64,000 bases of DNA from Streptomyces armeniacus (GTDB lineage: Bacteria > Actinomycetota > Actinomycetes > Streptomycetales > Streptomycetaceae): contig NZ_CP031320.1 of the NCBI RefSeq assembly GCF_003355155.1, forward strand, positions 1,598,369 to 1,662,368, written 5' to 3'. This document shows positions 40,794 through 49,928 of the stretch, piece by piece; position 1 is the first letter of the stretch; each line of letters begins with the position of its first letter. The position numbers and the translations under genes are program-made. A model generated the notes under the pieces. That model did not search any database and was not told where the DNA came from. It saw only the letters and a list, made by a program, of their open reading frames with translations.

Positions 40794-41788
40794 CCGGCGG
40801 GTCGATGTGGGCCAAGGCCCTCACGGCTCCCGCCACGTTCGGCTCCGTGGAGGTGCCGCGGCCCGGGGCCGGCCAACTGGGGCCCGGACAGGTGTTGCTG
40901 AAGGTGCTGGCCGGCGGCATCTGCGGCAGCGACGTGCCCTTCTTCCTGGGTACGCCGGGCCGTTGGGAGCCGGCGGGGAACGCCCGGAGCGCCATCGGAC
41001 GGCCGGGATTCCCGATGCACGAGGTGGCCGGAACCGTCGTCGCCACGACCGACCCCGCATTCGAGCCCGGTCAGCACGTGGTCGGCTGGGCCACCGCGTT
41101 CGACGGGATGGCCGAGTACGTCGTCACCGACTCCGCGAGCCTGAGCGGCTACGACGCTCCGGTCGCCCCGGAGCAGGCCGTGCTGCTCCAGCCGCTGGCG
41201 TGTGTGCTCTACGCGGTGGAGCGCACCGGTGACGTGACCGACGACGTGTGCGCCGTGCTGGGCCTCGGCCCCATCGGCCTGCTCTTCGCCCATGTGCTGA
41301 AGAACCGCGGAGCACGCCGCGTCATCGGGGTCGACCGGGTCGACCGGTCGGACACCGCCCGGGACTTCGGCATCGACGCACCGCACTGGGCCGCCACGGG
41401 TACGTGGGCCGCCGGCCTCGCGGCGGACGCACGGCCGGACGTCGTCGTCGAGGCGATCGGGCATCAGGCGTCGACGCTCAACCACGCGGTGCACGCCGCC
41501 GCTTCCGCCGGGCGGGTGTTCTACTTCGGCGTGCCGGACGATCCCGTGCAGACGATCGACATGGACGCGATGCTCCGTAAGAACCTCACCCTCATGGCGG
41601 GCGGCACCTCGGACCGCCGGCGGATGCTGGCCGAGGCGGACGCGTATCTGCGCGCCCACCCCGAGCTGTTCGCGCTCACGGTGACGCACACCTTCGGGGC
41701 GGACGAGGTCCAGCGCGCCTACGACCTGGCCGTCACGCCCGCTCCGGGCCGGCTCAAGGTGGTCGTGAGCCTGGAGCCCGGACCGTGA
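40790..41788 (+). CDS. Zinc-type alcohol dehydrogenase-like MDR enzyme
   Basis: A 332-residue medium-chain dehydrogenase. The catalytic zinc ligands are seen as Cys in GGICGSDVPFF and His-Glu in PMHEVAGTVV; the four-Cys structural zinc site is absent. The NAD motif is VLGLGPIGLLFA. It should oxidise an alcohol to a ketone or aldehyde. GTG 40790 overlaps the permease stop and gives coupling; ATG 40805 (five codons later) is an alternative start. It is the final gene of the importer operon. Confidence 0.85.
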   Translation: MTGGSMWAKALTAPATFGSVEVPRPGAGQLGPGQVLLKVLAGGICGSDVPFFLGTPGRWEPAGNARSAIGRPGFPMHEVAGTVVATTDPAFEPGQHVVGWATAFDGMAEYVVTDSASLSGYDAPVAPEQAVLLQPLACVLYAVERTGDVTDDVCAVLGLGPIGLLFAHVLKNRGARRVIGVDRVDRSDTARDFGIDAPHWAATGTWAAGLAADARPDVVVEAIGHQASTLNHAVHAAASAGRVFYFGVPDDPVQTIDMDAMLRKNLTLMAGGTSDRRRMLAEADAYLRAHPELFALTVTHTFGADEVQRAYDLAVTPAPGRLKVVVSLEPGP

Positions 41789-41813
41789 GCAACGCCCCTC
41801 GCACCCGTACGGT

Positions 41814-43679
41814 TTACGCGGTGCGGGCCGCGTGGTGGGCGGCCATCCGTACGGGGGCGTTGACCGCTCCGTAGCCCGCGTAGCCGCCCACCCGCTGCAC
41901 CACCTCGAAGAAGATCCGGGAGCCGAGGACGGCGGTGTACGTGTGGAAGAACTCGCCGTGCTCGTCGCGGTCGTAGAGGACGTGGCACTCGCGCATGGCG
42001 GCCAGCAGCTCCGGGTCGGGGGCGAGGCGGGCGTCGAGGTCGTCGTAGTAGTTCTCCGACACGGCGAGCAGCGGTGCCCCGCGCTCCCGCAGCACGCGGG
42101 CGGTGGCGAAGATGTCGTCCGTGGCGAAGGCGATGTGCTGCGGGTCGGGGACGCCGGGGGCCCAGGTGCCGCGGCGGAGCACGGTGCCGTCGAGCACGAT
42201 GCGGACCCGGCGTCCGGCGTCGGCGACCGCCCGGCTGCGCACCAGGCCGAACGGGGCGGCGTACTCGGCGTCGTGCTGGGGATCGAGGCCGAGCAGGGAG
42301 CGGTAGAAGAGGGTGGCCTCGTCGAAGAAGTCGAACGGCTGCGACAGCGCGACGTGGTCGATGCCGGTGAGGCCGGCGAGGCCGGCGAGGCCGGCGGGCG
42401 ACGCGTGGCCGGCGCCGGTGAGGAGGAAGTCGCCGAGCCAGCCGCCGGGGGCGTCCGCGCCGGTGCGGCAGAAGAACACCCGGGTGCCGTCGGGGGCGTT
42501 GACGGACGTCAGCCGGGTGCCGGCCGAGCCGTCCGCGGGCGGGTGCGCCGGCGTGAGTAGCGCCTCCGCGCGTCGCGCGGCGCGCGCCGGATCGCCGGTC
42601 CCGACGGCGAGGGCGCTGACCTCGGTACGTTCGCCGGCCGCGGCGGCGCCGCTGTCGAGCAGGACGCGGGCGCCGCCCTGCTGCCACAACTCCACCGGCC
42701 TGCTGCGGTGCCGGCCGGCGTGGGCGAAGCCCATGGCGGCGAGCGCCTGTGCGATCTGCGGCCCCGAGGTGCCGCCGACGGCGAGTTCGACGAACGCGTA
42801 CCCGGCCGGTTCGGGGGCGGACGGCGGCGCGGCGGGATCGCGTACAGCCGCGGCGGCCTCGGGGTGGCGGCGGCCGAGGTCCTCTTCGAGCGTGATCAGG
42901 GATCGCATCGCGTCGACCGCCGCCCGGTCGGGGGCCGATTGCCGGAAGACGTCGTTGAAGACCTCCAGGGACAGCGGCCCCCGGTAACCCGCCGCGAGGA
43001 CCCGGCTGACGAAGGCGGCGAGGTCGAAGCCGCCCTGGCCGGGGAAGAGGCGGTAGTGCCGGCTCCACTGCAGGACGTCCATCCGCAGCCAGGGCGCGTC
43101 GGACAGCTGGAGGAAGAACAGCTTCTCGCCGGGGAAGCCGCTCAGCGCGCCGAGGTCCCCGCCGCGGGACAGGACGTGGAAGCTGTCCAGGCACAGGCCG
43201 AGCGCGGGATGCCCGGCGCGGCGCACGATCTCGGCGGAGTGCTCCCACGTGTCGACGTGCCGGCCCCAGGCGAGCGCCTCGTAGGCGACCTTCAGGCCGC
43301 GGGCGGCGGCGCGTTCGGCGAGCGCGTGCAGCTCCCCGGCGGCGAGGTCGTCGTCGTCCACCGCGTCCGGCGACACCGACGAGCACACCAGCATCATGGG
43401 CGCGCCCAGCTGCTCCATGAGGTCGAACTTGCGCTCCGCCCGGCGCAACGCCCGCTCGTGGAGGCGGGGGCCGACCGCCTCGAAGTCACGGAAGGGCTGG
43501 TACAGATCGACCGACAGGCCGAGTTCCGCGCACCGCGCGCGTATCCGCCGGGGGGTGAGCGGCGACGCGATGAGGTCGTTCTCGAAGACCTCGACCCCGT
43601 CGAACCCCGCGGCGGCCGCCGCGGCCAGCTTGTCCTCCAGCGTGCCGGACAGGCATACGGTGGCGATGGACCGGCGCAT
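41814..43679 (-). CDS. quiC: Two-domain 3-dehydroshikimate dehydratase (QuiC1 type)
   Basis: A 621-residue fusion. Residues 1 to about 285 form a sugar-phosphate-isomerase-like TIM barrel with the four metal ligands expected of 3-dehydroshikimate dehydratases: Glu134 (AYEALAW), Asp165 (LCLDSFH), Gln191 (FFLQLSD) and Glu239 (LSLEVFND). The remainder is a 4-hydroxyphenylpyruvate dioxygenase-like domain with His in GIDHVALSQ, His in PQHIAFATDD and Glu in FFEVVQR. Known two-domain enzymes turn 3-dehydroshikimate into protocatechuate; the role of the second domain is less clear. GAGGTGAGG precedes ATG 43679. It is the last gene of the TRAP operon. Confidence 0.9.
   Translation of the reverse strand: MRRSIATVCLSGTLEDKLAAAAAAGFDGVEVFENDLIASPLTPRRIRARCAELGLSVDLYQPFRDFEAVGPRLHERALRRAERKFDLMEQLGAPMMLVCSSVSPDAVDDDDLAAGELHALAERAAARGLKVAYEALAWGRHVDTWEHSAEIVRRAGHPALGLCLDSFHVLSRGGDLGALSGFPGEKLFFLQLSDAPWLRMDVLQWSRHYRLFPGQGGFDLAAFVSRVLAAGYRGPLSLEVFNDVFRQSAPDRAAVDAMRSLITLEEDLGRRHPEAAAAVRDPAAPPSAPEPAGYAFVELAVGGTSGPQIAQALAAMGFAHAGRHRSRPVELWQQGGARVLLDSGAAAAGERTEVSALAVGTGDPARAARRAEALLTPAHPPADGSAGTRLTSVNAPDGTRVFFCRTGADAPGGWLGDFLLTGAGHASPAGLAGLAGLTGIDHVALSQPFDFFDEATLFYRSLLGLDPQHDAEYAAPFGLVRSRAVADAGRRVRIVLDGTVLRRGTWAPGVPDPQHIAFATDDIFATARVLRERGAPLLAVSENYYDDLDARLAPDPELLAAMRECHVLYDRDEHGEFFHTYTAVLGSRIFFEVVQRVGGYAGYGAVNAPVRMAAHHAARTA
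42369..42395. repeat. Three tandem 9-bp repeats inside the dehydratase gene
   Basis: GAGGCCGGC occurs three times in a row and encodes the repeated Leu-Ala-Gly linker before the HPPD-like C-terminal half (GLAGLAGLT). The unit length keeps the frame. Confidence 0.8.
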
Positions 43680-43726
43680 GTTCCTCACCTCTCGCGTGGG
43701 GGCGCGTGCGAGCGCGGGCGTACGGG

Positions 43727-44746
43727 TCATCCGGCGGCGCGTACGGCGTCGTAGAGTTCGCGCTGCCCGCCCTTCAGGTTCTCGGTGAAGTACGCCTCGG
43801 CCTTGCCGCGGAACGCCTCGCGGTCCACGTCCTCGACCACCTCGGGCTTGCCCTTCTCCGCCCACTGCTTGAGGATGCGGGCCTCTTCCCGCTCGACGCA
43901 CTCGCGGTTCTCCGCACGGGTGCCGGACACCGACTTCTGCAGGGCCCGCCGCTGTTCGCCGGAGAGCCGCTGCCAGCTGTCCTCGTTGACGACTATCAAC
44001 TGGGAGCCCGTCTGGTGGCCGGTGAGGCTGACGTGGCTCTGCACCTCCTCCATGCTCATCTCGACGACGGTGGGGATGGGGTTCTCCTGACCGTCGACGA
44101 CGCCGCGCTGGAGGCTCAGGTACAGCTCCTCGAAGGCGACCGTGGTGGCCTTGGCGCCGAGGGCCTTGGCGTTCTCCAGATAGACCTTCGAATCGGGGAA
44201 GCGCATCCGCAGGCCCCCGAGGTCGCCGGGCTCGCGTACGGGCTCGTTGGCCGAGAAGTGCCGCATGCCGAAGAACCACACGTCGAGCACCCGCATCCCG
44301 GTCTTCTCGGCGAACGTGTCCTTCAGCTCCCTGCCGGCGTCGCTGTCGAAGAACCTGAACAGCTGGTCGGGTCCGTCGAAGGCGTACGCCATGTCGAGCA
44401 CGCCGATCGGCGCGTACACCTCGGCGAGCGCCGAGGAGCCCTGCACGTCCATGTCGATGTCGCCGTCCATGACGGAGGTGACGCGGGCCGTGTCGTCGCC
44501 GAGCTGGCTGTTGGGGAACGTCTCGATCTCGACGCCGTTGTCCTGCTCGCGCATGTCGTCGGCCACCGCCTCGACGCCGCAGCGGGTGTGCGGGTGCTCG
44601 GGCGTGTAGCTGTTGGCGAACGACAGCTTGACGGTGCCGCCGTCGCCGCCGCCCTTGTCGTCGCTCATCGCCGTACAGCCGGCCGCCAGCAGGGCGGCCG
44701 CGCACAGGGCCGCCGTCGTACGGAATCGCGTCGCCTTGCTCTGCAT
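43727..44746 (-). CDS. TRAP transporter substrate-binding lipoprotein, DctP family
   Basis: A 339-residue binding protein with a lipobox ending LAAGC (Cys24). The mature part shows the DctP hallmarks: LSFANSYTPEHPHTRCG at the start, LGGLRMRFPDSKVY with the Arg that binds a carboxylate, and QRGVVDGQENPIPTVV. It captures an organic acid outside the cell and hands it to the DctQ/DctM membrane units. GAGGAGGAA precedes the start. Beside a dehydroshikimate dehydratase, quinate or shikimate is the likely ligand. A TRAP system is not common in Streptomyces-like genomes. Confidence 0.92.
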   Translation of the reverse strand: MQSKATRFRTTAALCAAALLAAGCTAMSDDKGGGDGGTVKLSFANSYTPEHPHTRCGVEAVADDMREQDNGVEIETFPNSQLGDDTARVTSVMDGDIDMDVQGSSALAEVYAPIGVLDMAYAFDGPDQLFRFFDSDAGRELKDTFAEKTGMRVLDVWFFGMRHFSANEPVREPGDLGGLRMRFPDSKVYLENAKALGAKATTVAFEELYLSLQRGVVDGQENPIPTVVEMSMEEVQSHVSLTGHQTGSQLIVVNEDSWQRLSGEQRRALQKSVSGTRAENRECVEREEARILKQWAEKGKPEVVEDVDREAFRGKAEAYFTENLKGGQRELYDAVRAAG

Positions 44747-44796
44747 CGCTTCCTCCTCGTCGTTGAGGTACTTCGGGTTCGGCCGGTGCACGGGCG

Positions 44797-46071
44797 TCAG
44801 AGCCCGAGCAGTGCGGGCAGGAAGGTGGCGGTGGACGGTACGAAGGTCACCAGCAGCAGCACCGCGGTCAGGGGGATCAGGAAGGGCGCCGTGCCGCGGA
44901 ACACCTCGTGCACCGGCAGGCCGCTGACCGGGCTCATCACGTACAGCACCGCACCGATGGGCGGGGTCAGCAGTCCGATCATGAGGTTGACGATGACGAC
45001 GACGCCGAAGTGCATCGGGTCGATGCCGAACTCCTCCGCGATCGGCAGCAGGATCGGCACGGCGATGACCAGTACGGAGATGCCCTCGAGGACCGCGCCG
45101 AGGACGATCAGCAGCAGATTGACCAGAAGCAGGAAGACGACGGGGCTGTCGGTGACGCTCAGGAAGGCGTCCGCCACCGACTGGGGCACCCGTTCGCGGG
45201 CGAGGATCCAGCCGAGCAGCCCGGAGGCCCCGATGATCAGCATGATCGAGGCCGTCGTCGAGGCGGTCTCGCGGGCGATCGAGGGCAGGTCGCGCAGCCG
45301 CAGCCGGCGGTCCGCGAAGCCGAGCGCCAGCACGTACGCGGCGCCGACGGCGGCGGCCTCGGTGGGGGTGAAGACGCCGCCGAGTATGCCGCCGAGAATG
45401 ATCACCGGTGCGCCGAGCGGCGCCAGCACCCGCAGCGTGGCCGCCCGCAGCCGCTGCCACTCGAAGGGCTGGTCCTGGATGCCCGGCTGACGGCGCACCA
45501 GGACGTACACCATCACCGCGAGCCCGGCGGCCAGCAGGAAGGCGGGCGCGACCGAGGCGGCGAACAGCGCGCCGGTCGACACCCCGGCGATGCCCGCGTA
45601 CACGACCGCGGGGATGCTCGGCGGCATGACCGGGCCGATCAGGCTGGACGCCGCGGTGATGCCGACGGCGAAGCGCTTGGGGTAGCCCCTGCGGACCATC
45701 GCGGGCACCTCGACCTTGCCGAGCCCGGCGGCGTCGGCGAGCGCGGAGCCGCTCATCCAGGAGAAGCCCAGGCTGACGCCGATGTTGACGTAGCCGAGGC
45801 TGCCCCGTACGCGGCCGATGGCCGCCAGCGCGAAGTCGAAGATGCGGTCGGCGATGCCGGACCGGTTGGCCACCACCCCGACCAGGATGAACAGTGGCAC
45901 GGCCAGCAGCGGGAAGCTGTCGATGGAGTCGACGACCTGACGGGTGCTCAGGCCCAGCGAGTAGCCGTTCATCGTCACGTACGTGAGCGAGGGCCCGAGC
46001 AGCGCGAAGGCGACCGGCACACGCAGCAGGAGCAGCACGGCGATGGAGGCGGCCAGCAGCGGCATGGTCAT
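44797..46071 (-). CDS. TRAP transporter large permease, DctM family
   Basis: A 424-residue membrane protein with around twelve hydrophobic segments, the transport subunit of the TRAP system. Family blocks are FPLLAVPLFILVGVVANRSG, SLIGPVMPPSIP and the C-terminal GLLTPPIGAVLYV. The ion-coupled DctM moves the organic acid delivered by DctP. It starts 3 bases after the DctQ stop, so the two are co-translated. Confidence 0.94.
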   Translation of the reverse strand: MTMPLLAASIAVLLLLRVPVAFALLGPSLTYVTMNGYSLGLSTRQVVDSIDSFPLLAVPLFILVGVVANRSGIADRIFDFALAAIGRVRGSLGYVNIGVSLGFSWMSGSALADAAGLGKVEVPAMVRRGYPKRFAVGITAASSLIGPVMPPSIPAVVYAGIAGVSTGALFAASVAPAFLLAAGLAVMVYVLVRRQPGIQDQPFEWQRLRAATLRVLAPLGAPVIILGGILGGVFTPTEAAAVGAAYVLALGFADRRLRLRDLPSIARETASTTASIMLIIGASGLLGWILARERVPQSVADAFLSVTDSPVVFLLLVNLLLIVLGAVLEGISVLVIAVPILLPIAEEFGIDPMHFGVVVIVNLMIGLLTPPIGAVLYVMSPVSGLPVHEVFRGTAPFLIPLTAVLLLVTFVPSTATFLPALLGL

Positions 46072-46074
46072 GCG

Positions 46075-46653
46075 TCAGGGCTCCTCGTGTTCGGCCGGTC
46101 CGGCGTCCGGCGCGGCGCCGTGGACGGCGGGGGCGTGGACGGCGGGGCCGTCGTCGGTCTCCGGCTCCGGCAGGAAGACGGCGACCACGGAGCGGACGGT
46201 GGTCAGCAGCAGCCCCGCGAGGGGGATCACGTAGAGCCAGCCGAGCGGCATGTCCAGGGCGGGCGACGTCTGCTGCGAACCGTCGGTGACCAGCGCGTAC
46301 GCCTCGTACGCGAGGTTCAGGCAGACGACCGCCACCGTCAGGTTGGCGAAGATGCCCACCAGCCTCAGGACCCGCGGGCCCGCGACGGTGTCGACCACCT
46401 TGAGCGTGACGTGGCCGTCGCGCGCGGCCAGATGGCCGGCCATGGCGAACGTCAGCCAGACGAGGCCGAACTGCGCCAGTTCGCCGGTCCACACCCAGCC
46501 GCCGCCGGGCAGGTACCGCTGCGCCGCCTGCAGCAGCGTCAGCACGAAGATCAGCGCCAGCAGCAGCCCGCCCACGGCGGCCTCGGCCGCCGACAGCCGG
46601 CGGAGCACGGCGGGCCGTGCACGCTGCCGGGGGGTCGCCTCGTCACCGGTCAC
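46075..46653 (-). CDS. TRAP transporter small permease, DctQ family
   Basis: A 192-residue protein with four hydrophobic helices. The GLVWLTFAMAGHLAARDGHV stretch near the middle is the DctQ signature. It bridges DctP and DctM. The C-terminal tail of about 28 residues is Ala/Pro/Asp-rich and hydrophilic. The start overlaps the stop of the dehydrogenase gene by 11 bases. Confidence 0.92.
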   Translation of the reverse strand: MTGDEATPRQRARPAVLRRLSAAEAAVGGLLLALIFVLTLLQAAQRYLPGGGWVWTGELAQFGLVWLTFAMAGHLAARDGHVTLKVVDTVAGPRVLRLVGIFANLTVAVVCLNLAYEAYALVTDGSQQTSPALDMPLGWLYVIPLAGLLLTTVRSVVAVFLPEPETDDGPAVHAPAVHGAAPDAGPAEHEEP

Positions 46654-47650
46654 GTGCGTCCTCCCGCCAACTCGTGAGGTTGATCCAGGACTTGCCCGGC
46701 GCCGTACGGGCCTGGGCGAAGGCGTCCGCGGCCCGTTCGGGCGGGGTCTCCGCGTGCAGGACCCGGCCGGGCGCGAGTCCGCCGTCCGCGGCCAGGGCCG
46801 CGAGGGTGGCGGCGAAGTCGCCGGGGTGGTCGTAGATGAGGGAGCCCCTGACCACGAGCTGACGGCGGGCCAGCGCCATGGTGGACAGCGGTACGGGCCG
46901 CGCGCCCATGCCGATCATGACGACGGTGCCGCCGGTGGCCACGGCGCGCTGGGACGTCTCCCACGCCTCCGGCAGGCCCACGGTGTCGAACACCGTCGCG
47001 TAGCCCCGCGCCCGCGCCGGGTCCACCGGCTCGGCGCCGATGCTCTCCGCGAGCGCGAGCCTGCCCTCGTGCGGGTCGGTGACGTACGCGCGGGCGCCTG
47101 CGGCCAGCAGCGTCTGGCAGACCAGCAGGCCCTGCGAGCCCGCCCCGACGACGAGGCACGCGTCGCCGTCGCCCACGTCCGACCTGCGGACGGCGGAGCG
47201 CGCCACCGCGAGGGGCTCGACGCAGGCCAGCGCCTCGTCCGGGACGGTCGCCGGCACCGGCCACGTGAAGCGCGCCGGCACCGCGACGCGTTCGGCGAGC
47301 AGCCCGGGCACGTTGATCCCGGCGCTCTGCCGGCGTTCGCAGGCGGAGGTGGTGCCGCTGCGGCAGCCGGGACAGGCCAGGCAGCAGTAGTTGGGCTCGA
47401 CGACCACGCGCTGGCCGGCCCGGCGGTCGGTGACGGCGGAGCCGACGGCGACGATCTCGCCCCCGCCCTCGTGCCCCATGACCCACGGCAGGTACGGCAC
47501 CGGGCGAGTGCCGTCGTACACGCTCAGGTCGGAGCCGCAGAGCCCGACGGCCCGTACCGCCACGACGACGTCGGCGGCACCCGGCCGTGGCTCCGGCCAG
47601 CCGGCCGCGACCTCGATCCGGCGGGGCCGCGTCAGGACGATCGCTCGCAT
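46643..47650 (-). CDS. Zinc-dependent alcohol dehydrogenase (MDR family)
   Basis: A 335-residue medium-chain alcohol dehydrogenase with both zinc sites: catalytic Cys in GLCGSDLSVYD and His-Glu in VMGHEGGGEIV, and the structural Cys cluster CCLACPGC plus Cys in TSACER. The NAD motif is VVGAGSQGLLV. It heads the TRAP/dehydratase operon, divergent from the LacI regulator. A quinate or shikimate dehydrogenase role would supply 3-dehydroquinate or 3-dehydroshikimate to the dehydratase; this is inferred from the neighbours. Confidence 0.87.
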   Translation of the reverse strand: MRAIVLTRPRRIEVAAGWPEPRPGAADVVVAVRAVGLCGSDLSVYDGTRPVPYLPWVMGHEGGGEIVAVGSAVTDRRAGQRVVVEPNYCCLACPGCRSGTTSACERRQSAGINVPGLLAERVAVPARFTWPVPATVPDEALACVEPLAVARSAVRRSDVGDGDACLVVGAGSQGLLVCQTLLAAGARAYVTDPHEGRLALAESIGAEPVDPARARGYATVFDTVGLPEAWETSQRAVATGGTVVMIGMGARPVPLSTMALARRQLVVRGSLIYDHPGDFAATLAALAADGGLAPGRVLHAETPPERAADAFAQARTAPGKSWINLTSWREDARDR

Positions 47651-47760
47651 GAGACCCGTTCCCGTCCTCTCCGAAGTCCGGGCGGCCGGGGGCGCGTTGC
47701 TGTGACGGCCGCCACACGTGGCTGGAAGGTTGCGGTGACATTAGGACCGCGGGGGAGGGG

Positions 47761-47776
47761 TGGCAATCGGTTGCCA
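47761..47776. promoter_or_regulatory. LacI-type operator in the divergent gap
   Basis: TGGCAA-TCGG-TTGCCA is a perfect inverted repeat with the central CG typical of LacI-family sites. A third half site, TTGCCAC (47781-47787), can also pair with GTGGCAA (47760-47766). It lies between the dehydrogenase operon (-) and lacI-like gene (+), so it probably controls both. Confidence 0.8.
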
Positions 47777-47881
47777 AAAGTTGCCACACTGGCCCGCCGG
47801 GAGCCGGCGGGCCCGGCCACCTCGGGCGGAGCGGGGAGAGCGGGCAGAGCGGCAAGAGCGGGGAGAGCGAGCGGAGGCGCG

Positions 47882-48931
47882 GTGCCGGTGAACAGCGGAC
47901 GCGGCGGCGGCCGGCGGCCGACGATCTACGACGTCGCGCGTGCGGCGGGAGTGGCGGCCTCCACGGTGTCGCGGGCGCTCGCCAAGCCGGACCGCGTCAG
48001 CGCACGGACCCGCGAGCACGTACGCGAGGTCGCAGAGCGGCTCGGCTACCAGACCAACCCGCTGGCGCGCGCCCTGCCGTCCGGTCGTACGCAGACCCTC
48101 GCGCTGTTCGTCTCGGACATCACCAACCCGCACTTCTTCGGCATCATCCGGGGCGCTGAGCACCAGGCGCGGGCCGCGGGCTGCACGCTGATCGTCGGCG
48201 ACACGGAGGAGTCACCCGAGGTCGAGGCGCGCAACATCCAGCGGCTCGGGCCCTCGGTCGACGGGTTTGTCATCGCCGCCAGCAGGATGGTGGACAAGCG
48301 CATCCGGGAGCTGGCGGAGGGACACCGGCTGACCCTCGTCAGCCGCCAGGTGGACGGCGTGGCCAGCGCGATCGTCGACCACGCGGAGGGCACCCGGCAG
48401 ATCGTCGAGCACCTGGCCTCGCTCGGCCACCGGTCGGTGGTGTACCTGATCGGCCCGCGCATGTCGTGGCCGGGTGTCCGGCGCTGGCACGCCCTGGCGG
48501 CGGCCGCGCACCGGTTCGGGATGTCGGCGGCCAAACTCGGCCCCTTCCCGCCCTCCGTGGCGGGCGGCGCCGCCGCCGCGGACGCCGCGCTGGGCTCCGG
48601 CGCCTCGGCGGCCGTCGCGCACAACGACCTCATGGCCATCGGCATGCTCCGCCGGTTCGCCCAGCGCGGCGTCCGCGTGCCCGCGGAGGTCAGCGTGGTG
48701 GGCTACGACGACATATTCGGCGCCGACTTCTGCTCTCCGCCGCTGACCACCCTCGCCGGCCCGTTCGAGGAGACCGGCCGGACGGCGGTCGACATGCTGC
48801 TGGGCATGCGCGACCAGGAGCCCGCGGGGGCGCCGCACGGCCAGGTGGTGTTCCCCTCGCACCTGGTCATCCGCCACTCCACCGGACCCGCCCCCGCAGC
48901 GGGCGCCCCGCCCCGCGCCGGTGCCCGCTGA
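47882..48931 (+). CDS. LacI-family transcriptional regulator of the quinate/shikimate-type module
   Basis: A 349-residue regulator. The N-terminal helix-turn-helix is TIYDVARAAGVAASTVSRAL, followed by a hinge helix NPLARALPSG, and a periplasmic-binding-protein-like effector domain with LALFVSDITNPHFFGII and the C-terminal VVGYDDIFGADFCSPPLTT. GTG 47882 is chosen because GGAGG is 4 bases upstream; GTG 47888 is possible. A purine-rich repeated stretch (47830-47877) precedes the gene. The divergent operator at 47761 is likely its own site; the inducer is expected to be a compound of the pathway. Confidence 0.92.
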   Translation: MPVNSGRGGGRRPTIYDVARAAGVAASTVSRALAKPDRVSARTREHVREVAERLGYQTNPLARALPSGRTQTLALFVSDITNPHFFGIIRGAEHQARAAGCTLIVGDTEESPEVEARNIQRLGPSVDGFVIAASRMVDKRIRELAEGHRLTLVSRQVDGVASAIVDHAEGTRQIVEHLASLGHRSVVYLIGPRMSWPGVRRWHALAAAAHRFGMSAAKLGPFPPSVAGGAAAADAALGSGASAAVAHNDLMAIGMLRRFAQRGVRVPAEVSVVGYDDIFGADFCSPPLTTLAGPFEETGRTAVDMLLGMRDQEPAGAPHGQVVFPSHLVIRHSTGPAPAAGAPPRAGAR

Positions 48932-48945
48932 GGCCCCGCGTACGT

Positions 48946-49707
48946 TCAGGCCACGTGGACCCCGGTGCCCGCGCGCGTGAGCGCGGCCTGGAGGTCGGCG
49001 TCGGCCTCCTGGTCGGTGATGAGGGCGTCGAAGCCGTCGAGGCCGCAGACGCGGTGCGCGGCGGTACGGCCGAACTTGCTGGAGTCGGCGAGGACGTAGC
49101 TGGTGGTGGTGTTGTCGAGGATGGCGTGCTTGGTGGCGACCTCGTCGAGGTGGTAGTCGGTCAGGCCGTAGGGGGCGATGCCGCCGGAGCCGATGAAGGC
49201 GGCGTCGGCGCGCAGGTTGCCGAAGAACGCCACGGTCTGGGCGTTGGAGCAGGCGAGGTCGCCGGGGCGCAGCCGGCCGCCGCTGACGAGGACGTCGATG
49301 CCGGGCCTGGTGCTGACCTCGGCGGCGACGAGGAGCGAGGGCGTGGCGACGACGCCGGTGTGGTCGGCGGGCAGGGCGCGGGCGACTTCCAGTGCGGTGG
49401 TGCCGACGTCGATGACGACGGTCTGGTGCGGGCGGACCAGCGCCGCCGCCGCGCGTCCGATGGATTCCTTCTCCGCCGCGTGGGCGCCTGTGCGTTCGGT
49501 GAAGGGGGCTTCCTCGCCGACGGGAGCCTGGCGGGTGGTGGCGCCGCCGTGGATGCGCAGGAGTTCGCCGCGCTGTTCGAGGAGCGCGAGGTCGCGCCGT
49601 ACGGTCTCGTGGGACACGCGCAGGAGCGTGGTGAGGTGGTCGGTGGTGACGAAGTCGAGCCGGGAGAGTTCGGCGACGATCCTGCGGTGGCGTTCTGCGG
49701 CAAGCAC
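48946..49707 (-). CDS. DeoR-family transcriptional repressor
   Basis: A 253-residue DeoR protein. The helix-turn-helix lies in FVTTDHLTTLLRVSHETVRR (about 17-36), after RHRRIVAELSRL, and the sugar-phosphate-binding domain begins near LRIHGGAT and shows VIDVGTTALEVARAL and ADSSKFGR. DeoR proteins sense phosphorylated sugars or polyols. GTG 49707 has GGAAGGG 9-10 bases upstream. It is divergent from the permease/kinase operon and is the probable repressor of that operon, with the phosphorylated product of the kinase as a natural inducer. Confidence 0.9.
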   Translation of the reverse strand: MLAAERHRRIVAELSRLDFVTTDHLTTLLRVSHETVRRDLALLEQRGELLRIHGGATTRQAPVGEEAPFTERTGAHAAEKESIGRAAAALVRPHQTVVIDVGTTALEVARALPADHTGVVATPSLLVAAEVSTRPGIDVLVSGGRLRPGDLACSNAQTVAFFGNLRADAAFIGSGGIAPYGLTDYHLDEVATKHAILDNTTTSYVLADSSKFGRTAAHRVCGLDGFDALITDQEADADLQAALTRAGTGVHVA

Positions 49708-49928
49708 GCGCGAGCCCTTCCTGACTGTTTCTGTGGATCTCTGACCGCATTCTAGGACGGCAGTACGGCAGCTCGGGGTTCCTCTTGACGAGAGGCGGGC
49801 AGAGGTCCACACTTCCGGGTATTCGCAGTCAGTTTTCCACAGATTCGGTCAGCGAGGGTGCCTTACGGCCCGTCCGCGTCCACCGGCCCGCACTCGCGGC
49901 GGGACACCTTGAAGCAGGGGAACGAGCT

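Noticed and set aside
1958..41788. Interpretation of the island as a polyketide or other natural-product cluster
   Set aside because: There are no ketosynthase modules, carrier proteins or peptide synthetase domains. The ligases, dehydrogenases and thiolase are of the degradative type.
43680..44705. N-terminal extension of the dehydratase through the DctP region
   Set aside because: That part is antisense-free but out of frame with DctP and has no domain. ATG 43679 has a good ribosome binding site and gives the normal two-domain length.
49708..49928. DeoR operator from the repeated words CTGTGGA and CTGACCG (and complements) in the DeoR/permease gap
   Set aside because: The words occur on both sides but in different order and orientation, so I could not define a symmetric or direct-repeat site.
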